Shown: one piece after another, positions 9,583 through 18,852 of the stretch | Layout: every line of letters starts with the position of its first letter | Position numbering within the stretch: position 1 is the first letter of the stretch | Program-made: the position numbers and the translations under genes | Notes under the pieces: model-generated | Databases searched by the model: none | What the model was told of the DNA's origin: nothing | Seen by the model: the letters and a program-made list of their open reading frames with translations, nothing else | Assembly (NCBI GenBank): GCA_945872435.1 | Contig: CAMBYP010000009.1 | Coordinates: 1 to 32,066, forward strand | Reading direction: 5' to 3' | DNA from: an uncultured Mycoplasmatota bacterium | Lineage (GTDB): Bacteria > Bacillota_I > Bacilli_A > RF39 > UBA660 | DNA: 32,066 nt

Positions 9583-10620
9583 ATGACATTAATTTATTTC
9601 ATCTTGATTCTTGGAATTACAGTTTTTATTCATGAATTAGGACATTTTATTTTTGCAAAACATGCAGGAATTTATGTATATGAATTTTCAATTGGGATGG
9701 GACCGCAAATTTTTAAATTTCATCGAAAAAATGATGAAACAGAATATTCCATTCGTTTATTACCAATTGGTGGTTATGTACAAATGGCTGGTGAAGAAAT
9801 AGAAGCGGATGAAGATATTCCAAAAGAAAAGCAAATGACACATAAAAAATGGCATCAACGTTTTATGACAGTGATTGCCGGAATTTTATTTAATTTTTTA
9901 CTTGCTATCTTTATATTTTTTATTGTTGGTTTAATAAATGGTGTACCGACAGAGACAACAACAGTTGCAGATGTCTCTAAAAATAGTGCTGCTTTCAAAG
10001 CAGGTTTAAAATCTGGAGATAAAATACTAAAGATTAACGGTACTAAAATTGTTTCAAGTGATCATTTAATGTTGCTTGTTCAAATAAATGGTAAAGATAA
10101 AATGAATATGACAATTCTTCGTGATGGAAAAGAAAAAGCACTACAAATTACTCCTAAAGAAATAAAAGAAAATGATCAAGTATCTTATCAATATGGATTT
10201 AGTTTAAAAAATCATTTGGTCCATGATTTCTTTTCAGCAGTCAAATATGGATTTACTAAGATGTTTAGTTTAATTCATCAGATGATTTTGATTATTGCCT
10301 ACTTGTTACTCGGGAAATTAAGTATTTCCTCTTTAGCTGGCCCTGTTGGTATTTATACGGTTGTTGATCAAAGTGCAAAAGCAGGAATATTAAGCCTTAT
10401 TTATTTATTGGGATTTTTGAGTTTGAATGTTGGATTTATTAATTTACTTCCTATTCCAGCTTTTGATGGTGGAAGACTATTATTTTTAATTATTGAAAAA
10501 ATAAAGGGTAGTCCAGTAAACCCAAAAATAGAAAATACAATTCATGAGATTGGTTTTGTTTTCTTGATGGTTTTGATGGTCGTAATTACTTATCACGATA
10601 TTTTAAGACTATTTCATTAA
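9583..10620 (+). CDS. rseP: RIP site-2 zinc metalloprotease RseP/RasP
   Basis: HELGHFIFAK (HExxH), PDZ domain, NLLPIPAFDGGRLLF motif. Confidence 0.96.
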   Translation: MTLIYFILILGITVFIHELGHFIFAKHAGIYVYEFSIGMGPQIFKFHRKNDETEYSIRLLPIGGYVQMAGEEIEADEDIPKEKQMTHKKWHQRFMTVIAGILFNFLLAIFIFFIVGLINGVPTETTTVADVSKNSAAFKAGLKSGDKILKINGTKIVSSDHLMLLVQINGKDKMNMTILRDGKEKALQITPKEIKENDQVSYQYGFSLKNHLVHDFFSAVKYGFTKMFSLIHQMILIIAYLLLGKLSISSLAGPVGIYTVVDQSAKAGILSLIYLLGFLSLNVGFINLLPIPAFDGGRLLFLIIEKIKGSPVNPKIENTIHEIGFVFLMVLMVVITYHDILRLFH

Positions 10621-10633
10621 AGTAGTCTTTTTC
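10605..10633 (+). terminator. Intrinsic terminator after rseP
   Basis: AAGACTA...TAGTCTT followed by TTTC. Confidence 0.65.
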
Positions 10634-10686
10634 TTTTCAAATAGATGTTATTGTATTATAATGAAGTTATAGATAGGAGTGAGGAT

Positions 10687-11589
10687 ATGCTGAAAGTAGA
10701 TGGCATTACAAAATATTATGGTGATTTTCTGGCAGTAGACCATTTATCTTTTGAGGTAAAGCCTGGAGAAATATTTGGATTATTAGGAGTCAATGGAGCT
10801 GGTAAAACTACAACGTTTCGTATGATTATGGGATTATTAGAGCCTAGTTCTGGTAATATTACTTTAAATGGTAAAAAAATTGATTATTCAGTGACAGATG
10901 AAATTGGTTTTTTAACAGAGGAGAGAAGTTTACTTACTAAATTGACTGTTCTTGAACAGTGTATATATTATGGCACTTTAAAAGGTATGACCAAAGAAAA
11001 AATTATTTCTCGTTTAAAAGAGTTGTTGGCACGTTTTGAAATTTCAGAATATATTGATAAACCAATTAAACAATTATCAAAAGGTAATCAACAAAAAGTA
11101 CAATTCATTACGTCAATTATTAATGAACCTAAATTACTTATTTTAGATGAACCATTTAGTGGTTTAGACCCATTTAATGTAGAATTATTTAAAGCTGAGA
11201 TTAAACGTATGAGCGAAGCTGGTAGTATGATTATATTTTCTTCACATCGTATGGAACATGTTGAATTATTTTGTAAAAAGTTAGTCATTATGCTACATGG
11301 AAGACCAGTAATTGAAGGATACTTACACGATATTAAAGAACAATATCGTAAAAAGAATATTTTCATCCGTGCTGATATTAACCCTGAAGATTTAAAACAA
11401 ATTGAAGGTGTTGTTTCAGTTGATGTAAGACCTGATGAGATGGAAGTTAAAATCCGTGATAATGAGGTCATTCAAAAAGTATTTGAGGTAGTTTCAAAAA
11501 AAGCAAAGAATGTTTTAAAATTTGTAGTTGAGGAACCTTCGTTAAATGAAATATTTGTAGAGAAGGTAGGTGAAGAATATGACAAATAA
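10687..11589 (+). CDS. ABC transporter ATP-binding protein (NatA-like)
   Basis: GVNGAGKTTTFRMI Walker A, LSKGNQQKVQFI signature, LLILDEPFSGLDP Walker B; ATG 10687 preceded by AGGAGTGAGG. Confidence 0.95.
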   Translation: MLKVDGITKYYGDFLAVDHLSFEVKPGEIFGLLGVNGAGKTTTFRMIMGLLEPSSGNITLNGKKIDYSVTDEIGFLTEERSLLTKLTVLEQCIYYGTLKGMTKEKIISRLKELLARFEISEYIDKPIKQLSKGNQQKVQFITSIINEPKLLILDEPFSGLDPFNVELFKAEIKRMSEAGSMIIFSSHRMEHVELFCKKLVIMLHGRPVIEGYLHDIKEQYRKKNIFIRADINPEDLKQIEGVVSVDVRPDEMEVKIRDNEVIQKVFEVVSKKAKNVLKFVVEEPSLNEIFVEKVGEEYDK

Positions 11590-12964
11590 TCAACATAAAC
11601 CTAACAAGTTTTGGTTTTTAGTAGGGATGAGCTTAAAAAGAAAAATCAAAACAAAATGGTTTTTATGGGCTAATATTTTGATTTTTATTGCAATTGCATG
11701 TGCTTTTAATATTGATCATATTATTGAAGCATTTGGTGGTGACTTTAATCAAAAAGAAACCATTTATGTGATTGATAAGACAAATATGGGTGTTTCTGAT
11801 GTATTCAAACAACAATTGGAATTAACAAATATAACTTTACAAGCGAAAGATCAAAAAATTGTTACAAATGAATTACAAGACAATGAGAAAAAAGAAGATT
11901 CTGACTATATTGTAAAAACATATACAAAAAGTGAACAAGAAGCTAAAAAACTTATGAAAAAAGATAAACACAATTATGTTATGATTTTTGAAGAAGATGC
12001 TGAACAAATTATAAAAACAACATTAATTACAAAAGATTATTTACAAACTACAGATTTACAGGTTTTAACACAAGCAATTAATAGCACAAAAATGGCAGTT
12101 GCTATAGCAAACTCTAATATTCCGGTTTCAGAATTAGAGAAAATTTATTCGCAAGCAAAAATAGAACGTGAAATATTAACAAAAGATAAAACAGCTCAAG
12201 CAGAAGGTACTGAAATGATTATGTCGACTGTTTTTCCAGTTGTAATTTTACCATTTTTTATGTTAACAATCTTTTTAGTACAAATGATTGGTGCAGAAGT
12301 AAATGATGAAAAAACAACAAGAGGAATGGAAATCATTATTTCAAATGTTTCTCCAAAACAACATTTCTTTTCTAAAATGGTTGCTGGTAATGCATTTATT
12401 TTAATTCAAGGAGCATTATTAATTATATATGCAATTGTTGGTTTTGTTGTAAGACTTATTCTAGGTGGTGGAAACCCACTTGGTGGAATGGGAAGTAGTT
12501 TTACTAGTGTGATTGATGCTTTAAGAGTATCTGGAGTATTGGATAAACTTATTTATATTATCCCATTAACACTTATACTTATGATTGTAACATTTATTGC
12601 ATATTCTTTACTTGCAGGGATTTTAGCAAGTATGACAACTAATATTGAAGATTTTCAACAATTACAAACTCCAATTATGATTATTTCATTAGTGGGATAT
12701 TATTTGGCTATTTTAGCAAATGTATTTGGTGGTTCAATTTTTATTAAAATATTAGGATTTGTGCCATTCATTTCAGCTATTTTATCTCCTTCTTTATTAG
12801 TAATTGGACAGTTTGGTATATTAGAAGTAATTATTTCTATTATTCTAGTTATCATCACAAATTATTTATTAATTCGTTATGGACTTAGAATTTATAAAGT
12901 TGGAATATTAAACTATTCTTCAGAAGGATTATGGAACAAGATGTTAAAAGCATTAAAAGGATAA
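11579..12964 (+). CDS. ABC transporter permease (NatB/ABC-2 type)
   Basis: Single N-terminal TM, large extracytoplasmic region, six-TM C-terminus; overlaps the ATPase gene. Confidence 0.9.
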   Translation: MTNNQHKPNKFWFLVGMSLKRKIKTKWFLWANILIFIAIACAFNIDHIIEAFGGDFNQKETIYVIDKTNMGVSDVFKQQLELTNITLQAKDQKIVTNELQDNEKKEDSDYIVKTYTKSEQEAKKLMKKDKHNYVMIFEEDAEQIIKTTLITKDYLQTTDLQVLTQAINSTKMAVAIANSNIPVSELEKIYSQAKIEREILTKDKTAQAEGTEMIMSTVFPVVILPFFMLTIFLVQMIGAEVNDEKTTRGMEIIISNVSPKQHFFSKMVAGNAFILIQGALLIIYAIVGFVVRLILGGGNPLGGMGSSFTSVIDALRVSGVLDKLIYIIPLTLILMIVTFIAYSLLAGILASMTTNIEDFQQLQTPIMIISLVGYYLAILANVFGGSIFIKILGFVPFISAILSPSLLVIGQFGILEVIISIILVIITNYLLIRYGLRIYKVGILNYSSEGLWNKMLKALKG

Positions 12965-13027
12965 AGTTGCATTTTTCCTTTTTTTGTGCTAATATATGTC
13001 TCACCAATGAAAAAGGGGGAAAATGAC

Positions 13028-13681
13028 ATGATTGAAAAAATTAATATTCAAGGAAATAAAATGTATACAATTTCTGATAATTCTAAAATACATTCTATGT
13101 TATTAACAGAGAACAATATTCATTATATAAAATCTAAAAATAAAGCAGAATTTTATGAAAAAAGTATTCAAAAAGAAAATAAGTTACAAGAATTGTATCA
13201 AAATCAATTAAAAATTGAATCTAAGAAACGTTGGATAGGAATTCTTATTGCATTGATTCCAACATTAGCTATTGTATCAGCAGAACTTATTACTTTGTCA
13301 CAAGGAATTGCATGGACACCATTAGTTACACAATTATCATTAGTCGGATGGATAACTTCTTTTGGATTAGGAGCAACAATTTCTCATAAAGCAACAAAAA
13401 AGAAAACAAATTATGAAGATAGCATTGAAATAATTGATGATGTGAAACTTGAACTACAAAAACGTATCCAAAGAGAAAAACATAGTATGAAATTGTATTC
13501 TTTTGATGTCATTAATAAAGAAAAGACATTTGAAAATGAAAAAGACAAAAAAGTTTTTGAAAATAGTGTGAATCTTCAATTACAAGAACAACTAAGAAAA
13601 TTACGTGAAGAACTATTAGAAATTTGTCAATCAAAAGAAGAAGAATATCATCAAGAACAGGCTAAAACTTATACAAGATAA
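13028..13681 (+). CDS. Hypothetical membrane protein with coiled-coil flanks and two TM helices
   Basis: GGGGGAAA RBS before ATG 13028; TM segments WIGILIALIPTLAIVSAELI and PLVTQLSLVGWITSFGLGA between charged helical regions. Confidence 0.75.
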   Translation: MIEKINIQGNKMYTISDNSKIHSMLLTENNIHYIKSKNKAEFYEKSIQKENKLQELYQNQLKIESKKRWIGILIALIPTLAIVSAELITLSQGIAWTPLVTQLSLVGWITSFGLGATISHKATKKKTNYEDSIEIIDDVKLELQKRIQREKHSMKLYSFDVINKEKTFENEKDKKVFENSVNLQLQEQLRKLREELLEICQSKEEEYHQEQAKTYTR

Positions 13682-13713
13682 AAAAACATATTCATTAACG
13701 AATATGTTTTTTT
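13681..13713. terminator. Bidirectional terminator between convergent genes
   Basis: AAAAAACATATTC-attaac-GAATATGTTTTTT. Confidence 0.85.
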
Positions 13714-14441
13714 GTTTTTACTTTTTTATTGATTGCTTGTTGTAATGAAATATTTAATTCAGCGCGAATATAATCTATTATATTTTGAATATCATTACTT
13801 TTTTCTAAATTTAATGAAATATTTTTTATATCATAATTAGAATCGTTGGATTGTGCATAAACAGGTATTTTATTTCTAAAAATAATTTCTATTCCTTGTT
13901 TGCTTTGATTAAATACATGAACAAAATGATTTAAATATTCATTGTCAAACCAAACAGGTATACCTTGTTGATATTGAATTGATAATAATTCATCTGTTAC
14001 TAAATTTTTGTAAGTTGTGATTTGATGTTGATTAGGTAGTAACAATAATTTTTCTACTTCAATCGTTTTATCATAAGAAAATAAAAAATCAGGAACTGTG
14101 TGATTAGAAATGATCTGTTGAATTGATTTTAATTCTTTTTCCTTTTGTATTTGTAATATGATTTTATGAGAATCATTTGATATCACAAATATTATTTCTA
14201 AATCGCAAGTTGTTTCTTTATTTTTATATTTCATGGCTGTTTGTATTACTGATATATTAGAGTCATATTGTAACTCATATCCTGTTGCTTCTATGATATC
14301 ATTCGTATTAAAAAAGTGATTGGTATATTCATTTAATTTTGTTATTAATTCATTATGATTGTGATATGCAATTTCTTGTGTGATGTTTTTTTCTATTAAT
14401 ATGCTTTGTAAATAATTCCAAGTTGTTTGATAATAATTCAT
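13695..14441 (-). CDS. Hypothetical protein, 248 aa
   Basis: Long ORF; AGGAGG-like RBS (plus strand cctcct) just upstream of the start; no family recognised. Confidence 0.7.
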   Translation of the reverse strand: MNYYQTTWNYLQSILIEKNITQEIAYHNHNELITKLNEYTNHFFNTNDIIEATGYELQYDSNISVIQTAMKYKNKETTCDLEIIFVISNDSHKIILQIQKEKELKSIQQIISNHTVPDFLFSYDKTIEVEKLLLLPNQHQITTYKNLVTDELLSIQYQQGIPVWFDNEYLNHFVHVFNQSKQGIEIIFRNKIPVYAQSNDSNYDIKNISLNLEKSNDIQNIIDYIRAELNISLQQAINKKVKTKKHIR

Positions 14442-14560
14442 ATTGTATCCTCCTAGTAGTAAGTTTATTATAACACAGTTCCATATTTATGATTTAAAAA
14501 TGTTTGAAATTGACAAATATTTGTATAAATAATACAATGAAACTATTAAAGGAGTGTATT

Positions 14561-15022
14561 ATGAAATATCAATTGATAGAGGCTACAATAAACGATATAG
14601 ATTTGTTAGTAAATTACCAATCAAAAAATGTTTTAGATTGGTTTTCTCTTGATACAACAGACAAAAAGCAATTGTTACATGATTTATTAGAAAAAACAAA
14701 ACAATATCAATCACAATTTCGAATTATTATGGCAAATGGAGAAAAAGTAGGGTGTTTATTATATTATCCATATCAAGATGGAATTTTTATCGATGAGATT
14801 TATTTACTTCCTAATTATAGAAACTGTGGTATAGGTAGTCATATTTTAAATACAATATTAATTCAACATCCTATCGCATATTTGTATGTCTATCAAGTAA
14901 ATAAAAAAGCAATTCAGTTATATCAATCTTTGGGATTTATGACTTTAGAAACAACAAATACAAGATTATTTATGCGATATGAAAAACATCAATCAAATTC
15001 TATAGGTAGTAATAACTACTAA
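14561..15022 (+). CDS. GNAT family N-acetyltransferase
   Basis: IDEIYLLPNYRNCGIGSHILNTIL (motif A), YVYQVNKKAIQLYQSLGFM; RBS AAGGAG before ATG 14561. Confidence 0.9.
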   Translation: MKYQLIEATINDIDLLVNYQSKNVLDWFSLDTTDKKQLLHDLLEKTKQYQSQFRIIMANGEKVGCLLYYPYQDGIFIDEIYLLPNYRNCGIGSHILNTILIQHPIAYLYVYQVNKKAIQLYQSLGFMTLETTNTRLFMRYEKHQSNSIGSNNY

Positions 15023-15123
15023 CTAATATAATTATATTAAATTTTTAAGAAATTGTATCAAAAAATGCTAAAGTCAATAAAAATCATGGTATAATAATTA
15101 ACTAATAACGAGGTTTTCATTTA

Positions 15124-15873
15124 ATGAATAAAGAATATACTTACATAGATGGAAAAGTAATAATTAGTGATGAAAATGGCAAAAAAACTCCCGTTGATTA
15201 TTATGATAATTTAGATGAAATTTTAATTCAGGAAAATTTAATTGAAACTATTGAAAATAAGATTTCACTTTTAGAAAAAGAAAGTAATGCTTATAAAAAA
15301 TATAACGCAAAACATTATATTCCTTTTTTTCTATTAATGGGTTTAATGACAATAGTTGGAGTACCAGTACTATTTTCTCATTGTGTAGAAAATCCAACAG
15401 GATATATTAGTACATCAATTGGTGAAGTGAATCAAAATTTATTCATTTTCACTGCATTTTCGGCCATAACTTTGCCGTTTACAGGGTTTATGGAACTTGA
15501 TAGGTATACAAAATATAAAGATTGTTTAAAAAGAGAAAAAGGAATAAATAGTGAACTTGAATTTTTAAAACAACAAATTATTGTAGAAAAAGAAAGATTA
15601 GTTGAGTTGAAAAGTAAAAAGACGAGAACGAATGAAAATCAAGACTTCAGAGTTGTGAAAGTAAATGATTTAGAAATATTGAAAATATTTAAAAGTTGGT
15701 TAAATTTATATTACGATTTAGGATATAATGGAGAAAAATATTATAAATATTATCAACAAGGGAAATTAGATGCTAAATTAGGAAAACATTATACTGATTT
15801 CGGAATTGAGATTGCAAAGGAATATTTAGAAGAAAAAGGTCCTACATTAGTTAAAAGAAGAAAGAACAAATAA
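15124..15873 (+). CDS. Hypothetical membrane protein with coiled-coil and two TM helices
   Basis: 249 aa; TM regions IPFFLLMGLMTIVGVPVLF and LFIFTAFSAITLPFTGF; charged flanks. Confidence 0.7.
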   Translation: MNKEYTYIDGKVIISDENGKKTPVDYYDNLDEILIQENLIETIENKISLLEKESNAYKKYNAKHYIPFFLLMGLMTIVGVPVLFSHCVENPTGYISTSIGEVNQNLFIFTAFSAITLPFTGFMELDRYTKYKDCLKREKGINSELEFLKQQIIVEKERLVELKSKKTRTNENQDFRVVKVNDLEILKIFKSWLNLYYDLGYNGEKYYKYYQQGKLDAKLGKHYTDFGIEIAKEYLEEKGPTLVKRRKNK

Positions 15874-15887
15874 AATTGTGGAACGGT

Positions 15888-15903
15888 CACTCATTTATGA
15901 GTG
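15888..15903. repeat. Inverted repeat (hairpin)
   Basis: CACTCAT-tt-ATGAGTG. Confidence 0.7.
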
Positions 15904-16021
15904 GAAGTGATGATAGACTTTTTCTTTCATTTTCATTATGCAGCTTTGAAAATAAATATAATTTTGCTTGGCTTTATGCCTCGTTAAAATTATGTTTATA
16001 ATGGAAATATAGTCTTTAAAG

Positions 16022-16049
16022 TCGAGCATTTGAAACTTGCTCGATTTTT
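16022..16049 (+). terminator. Intrinsic terminator in an intergenic region
   Basis: TCGAGCA-tttgaaact-TGCTCGA followed by TTTTT. Confidence 0.75.
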
Positions 16050-16154
16050 CTATATGTCAATATCTCTATCAGCATAATCTTTGGAATATAAATAATTCTT
16101 TACTTTCTATTGCTAACATATATAATTACCCGCACTTTCTTAAATAACAAAAAA

Positions 16155-16172
16155 ACTAACATTTCTGTTAGT
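16155..16172 (-). terminator. Terminator downstream of tRNA-Leu (minus strand)
   Basis: ACTAAC-agaaat-GTTAGT followed by a T-tract on the minus strand. Confidence 0.7.
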
Positions 16173-16216
16173 AATTTATTACTCTCAAACTATAAAAGTT
16201 CGAGTAACAATCAATT

Positions 16217-16302
16217 TGGTGCAGAAGATGGGACTTGAACCCACACGGATAATATCCACAAGCCCCTCAAGCCTGCGTGTCTACCAATTCCACCACTCCT
16301 GC
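16217..16302 (-). tRNA. tRNA-Leu (GAG)
   Basis: Acceptor GCAGGAG/CTTCTGC, loop TTGAGGG (anticodon GAG), long variable arm, TTCAAGTCC T-loop, encoded CCA. Confidence 0.95.
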
Positions 16303-16386
16303 ATAATGGTATTATATCATATTCTGTAGTTTTTTAAATTCTTTTCTTTTCACAATAGACAATTCGTGATATAATGTACTTGTAAT

Positions 16387-16462
16387 TGCCCCATAGCCAA
16401 GCGGTAAGGCATCGGACTCTGACTCCGACATTTCGTTAGTTCGAATCTAACTGGGGCAGCCA
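16387..16462 (+). tRNA. tRNA-Gln (CTG)
   Basis: TGCCCCA...TGGGGCA acceptor, anticodon stem TCGGA/TCCGA with loop CTCTGAC, GTTCGAATC, encoded CCA. Confidence 0.95.
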
Positions 16463-16509
16463 AAAGATAATCGCAACGTTATGTTGCTTTTTTTATAAAG
16501 GAGAATATT

Positions 16510-18156
16510 ATGGATTATAATAAATTGGCTAAAATTTTGTTTCCAAATTTAAAACACACTAGAAAGTATTATGAACAAAAATATCCCAAGAGAGTTTTAA
16601 ATGAAAAACAAATTGTTACTCGTTTTGCACCAAGTCCTACTGGATTTATTCATATGGGAAGTTTGTATGCCAGTTTTGTTTCTTATATTTTTGCAAAACA
16701 AACAGATGGTATTTTTTATCTTAGAATAGAAGATACTGATCAAAAAAGAAAAGTAGAACATGGTATTGAAAAAATGATTGATGATTTAAAAAAAGAAGAT
16801 ATCATTTTTGATGAAGGACCTACAGTAGGTGGTATTTATGGCCCTTATATTCAATCTGAACGAAAAGAAATATATGATGCTTTTGTATATGATTTGATTC
16901 AAAAAGGATATGCATATCCAGCTTTCGAATCAAAGGAAGAATTAGATGAAATACGAAAGTTACAAGAAAAAGAAAAACAACGAATTGGGTATTATGGTAA
17001 ATATGCAAAAAGTAGAAATCGTTCATTAGAAGAAATAGAAAAATTGATAGAACATGGAATTCCTTATGTTATTCGTCTTTGTGCACCAGATCATTTTGAA
17101 GATAAATTTGAATTTAAAGATTGTGTGAAAGGGAAAATTTTATTACCAGCTAATGATATGGACATTGTAATTCAAAAACAAGATGGACTTCCTACTTATC
17201 ATTTTGCACATGTAGTGGATGATTATTTAATGAATACAACACACGTGGTTAGAGGTGATGAATGGTTATCTAGTGTTCCAGTTCATTTACAGTTATTTCG
17301 TTTATTGGGAGTAAAAGCTCCTAAATATTCTCATATTGCACCACTTACTAAAAAAGACGGAGAAAGTATTAGAAAATTATCAAAACGATATGATAAAGAA
17401 TGTTCTATGCAGTTTTATCAAGAAGAAGGAGTTCCAACCAATGCTATAAAACTTTATTTAGCAACTTTATTAAACGCATCTTTTGAAGAATATTATTTAT
17501 CAAATAAAGAAGCTACTATTTCTAATTTTCATTTTGAATGGAAAAAGATGAGTGTTGGAGGAAGTTTATTTGATTATACGAAATTATTATTTCTTTCCAA
17601 AATTTATTTGAGTCGTTTAACTGCATTAGAATTATATGAAGAAATGTTACCATATTATCATACTTATGATAAAGCATTTTATGAGTTAATTGTAAGAGAA
17701 AAAGAATATACAATTAAAATATTAAATGTTGAACGAACAGGAAAAAAACCGAGAAAAGATTTTGCTACTTATCAGGATATTAAAAAACATATTTGGTATA
17801 TGTATGATTTTTATTATGATACATATGAAAATAGTTATATGAAAAAAGATTATAATTTGACATTAGTTACAAAATATTTTGAAACAGTTTATAAAGAAAA
17901 TGATGATAAAGATACATGGTATATGAATTTAAAAGAGTTTATTGGACAATATGGATATGCAAAAACAGTAAAAGAATATTCACAAAATCCAGAACAATAT
18001 ATTGGTCATGTTGGAACCTTTTGTGAAATGATTCGTGTTTTTCTTTTCTGCAGTCTAGAAACTCCGGATATTTATGAGTTATTACAAATTTTAACAAAGG
18101 AAAAAATCATAAAGCGTTTATCCTTGATTAGACAAAAACATTCATTTATGATATGA
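16510..18156 (+). CDS. gltX: Glutamate--tRNA ligase (clostridial-type GltX variant)
   Basis: RFAPSPTGFIHMGSLYASFVSYIFAKQTDGIFYLRIEDTDQKR; KLSKRYDKECSMQFYQEEG (KMSKS equivalent). Confidence 0.93.
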   Translation: MDYNKLAKILFPNLKHTRKYYEQKYPKRVLNEKQIVTRFAPSPTGFIHMGSLYASFVSYIFAKQTDGIFYLRIEDTDQKRKVEHGIEKMIDDLKKEDIIFDEGPTVGGIYGPYIQSERKEIYDAFVYDLIQKGYAYPAFESKEELDEIRKLQEKEKQRIGYYGKYAKSRNRSLEEIEKLIEHGIPYVIRLCAPDHFEDKFEFKDCVKGKILLPANDMDIVIQKQDGLPTYHFAHVVDDYLMNTTHVVRGDEWLSSVPVHLQLFRLLGVKAPKYSHIAPLTKKDGESIRKLSKRYDKECSMQFYQEEGVPTNAIKLYLATLLNASFEEYYLSNKEATISNFHFEWKKMSVGGSLFDYTKLLFLSKIYLSRLTALELYEEMLPYYHTYDKAFYELIVREKEYTIKILNVERTGKKPRKDFATYQDIKKHIWYMYDFYYDTYENSYMKKDYNLTLVTKYFETVYKENDDKDTWYMNLKEFIGQYGYAKTVKEYSQNPEQYIGHVGTFCEMIRVFLFCSLETPDIYELLQILTKEKIIKRLSLIRQKHSFMI

Positions 18157-18183
18157 TAATACGCACAAAGAGGAAGTGAAACT

Positions 18184-18600
18184 ATGAAAAATGTAAAAAA
18201 AGCTACTGATGAAGTGAAAACTCAATCAAATAATCATTTAAAATATGTAGAACAAGCTAAGAAAAATGGAATGGATCGTGATACGATTATTACTTTAGCA
18301 GCTCGACAAGTATTTTATGTAGGATATTTAGATGGTGTTCATCAAATACAAAGTCCATATATGGAAATTCTTGATGAAGTGGGGGATTTTTACCATTTAG
18401 ATTTAACTTATCAAGATGATGAAGTGATTCGTTTTCATTATCGTTTAGGATATAATTATGCTTTAAATCATAAACAAAACGGAACTATTGAATATAATTA
18501 TCAAGATATATTAAAAAATTTAGAAGAGACTGAGATTCCTCATCAAACTATGATGAAAATATTATATACATATCCTGATTTTGATATGAAACATTATTGA
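18184..18600 (+). CDS. Hypothetical protein, 138 aa
   Basis: ORF with AGAGGAAGTGA RBS upstream; no family recognised. Confidence 0.65.
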   Translation: MKNVKKATDEVKTQSNNHLKYVEQAKKNGMDRDTIITLAARQVFYVGYLDGVHQIQSPYMEILDEVGDFYHLDLTYQDDEVIRFHYRLGYNYALNHKQNGTIEYNYQDILKNLEETEIPHQTMMKILYTYPDFDMKHY

Positions 18601-18602
18601 TA

Positions 18603-18630
18603 AAAGAATCATTATCTTGATTCTTTTTTT
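18603..18630 (+). terminator. Intrinsic terminator
   Basis: AAAGAATC-attatctt-GATTCTTT plus T-tract. Confidence 0.8.
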
Positions 18631-18678
18631 GTTGCATAAATAAAAGAACTGTGTTAAACTAATATTGTTATTCCAAAT

Positions 18679-18755
18679 GACCCGTTGGTGAAGTGGTTGA
18701 ACACGCCACCCTCTCAAGGTGGTATTCATGGGTTCGAAACCCATACGGGTTACCA
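18679..18755 (+). tRNA. tRNA-Glu (CTC)
   Basis: GACCCGT...ACGGGTT acceptor, stem CCACC/GGTGG with loop CTCTCAA, GGTTCGAAACC T-arm, CCA. Confidence 0.94.
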
Positions 18756-18852
18756 TGTATTGACAGGATAGCGTTTGCTATTCTTTTTATATATTAAAAT
18801 ATAATTTTCATATTTTATTTTTGACTTGGTATAATGTTTATGAGGCGATGAT

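Noticed and set aside
11088-11471. 127-aa minus-strand ORF inside the ABC ATPase gene
   Set aside because: Antisense to a convincing conserved CDS, with no RBS or recognisable domain; likely chance ORF.
15960-16049. Possible tracrRNA-like segment (CGTTAAAATTATG plus terminator hairpin)
   Set aside because: Superficial resemblance only; no CRISPR repeats, anti-repeat partner or cas gene in the window.
18562-18756. Minus-strand ORF MVTRMGFEPMNTTLRGWRVQPL...
   Set aside because: It is the antisense of tRNA-Glu; a well-known spurious ORF pattern.
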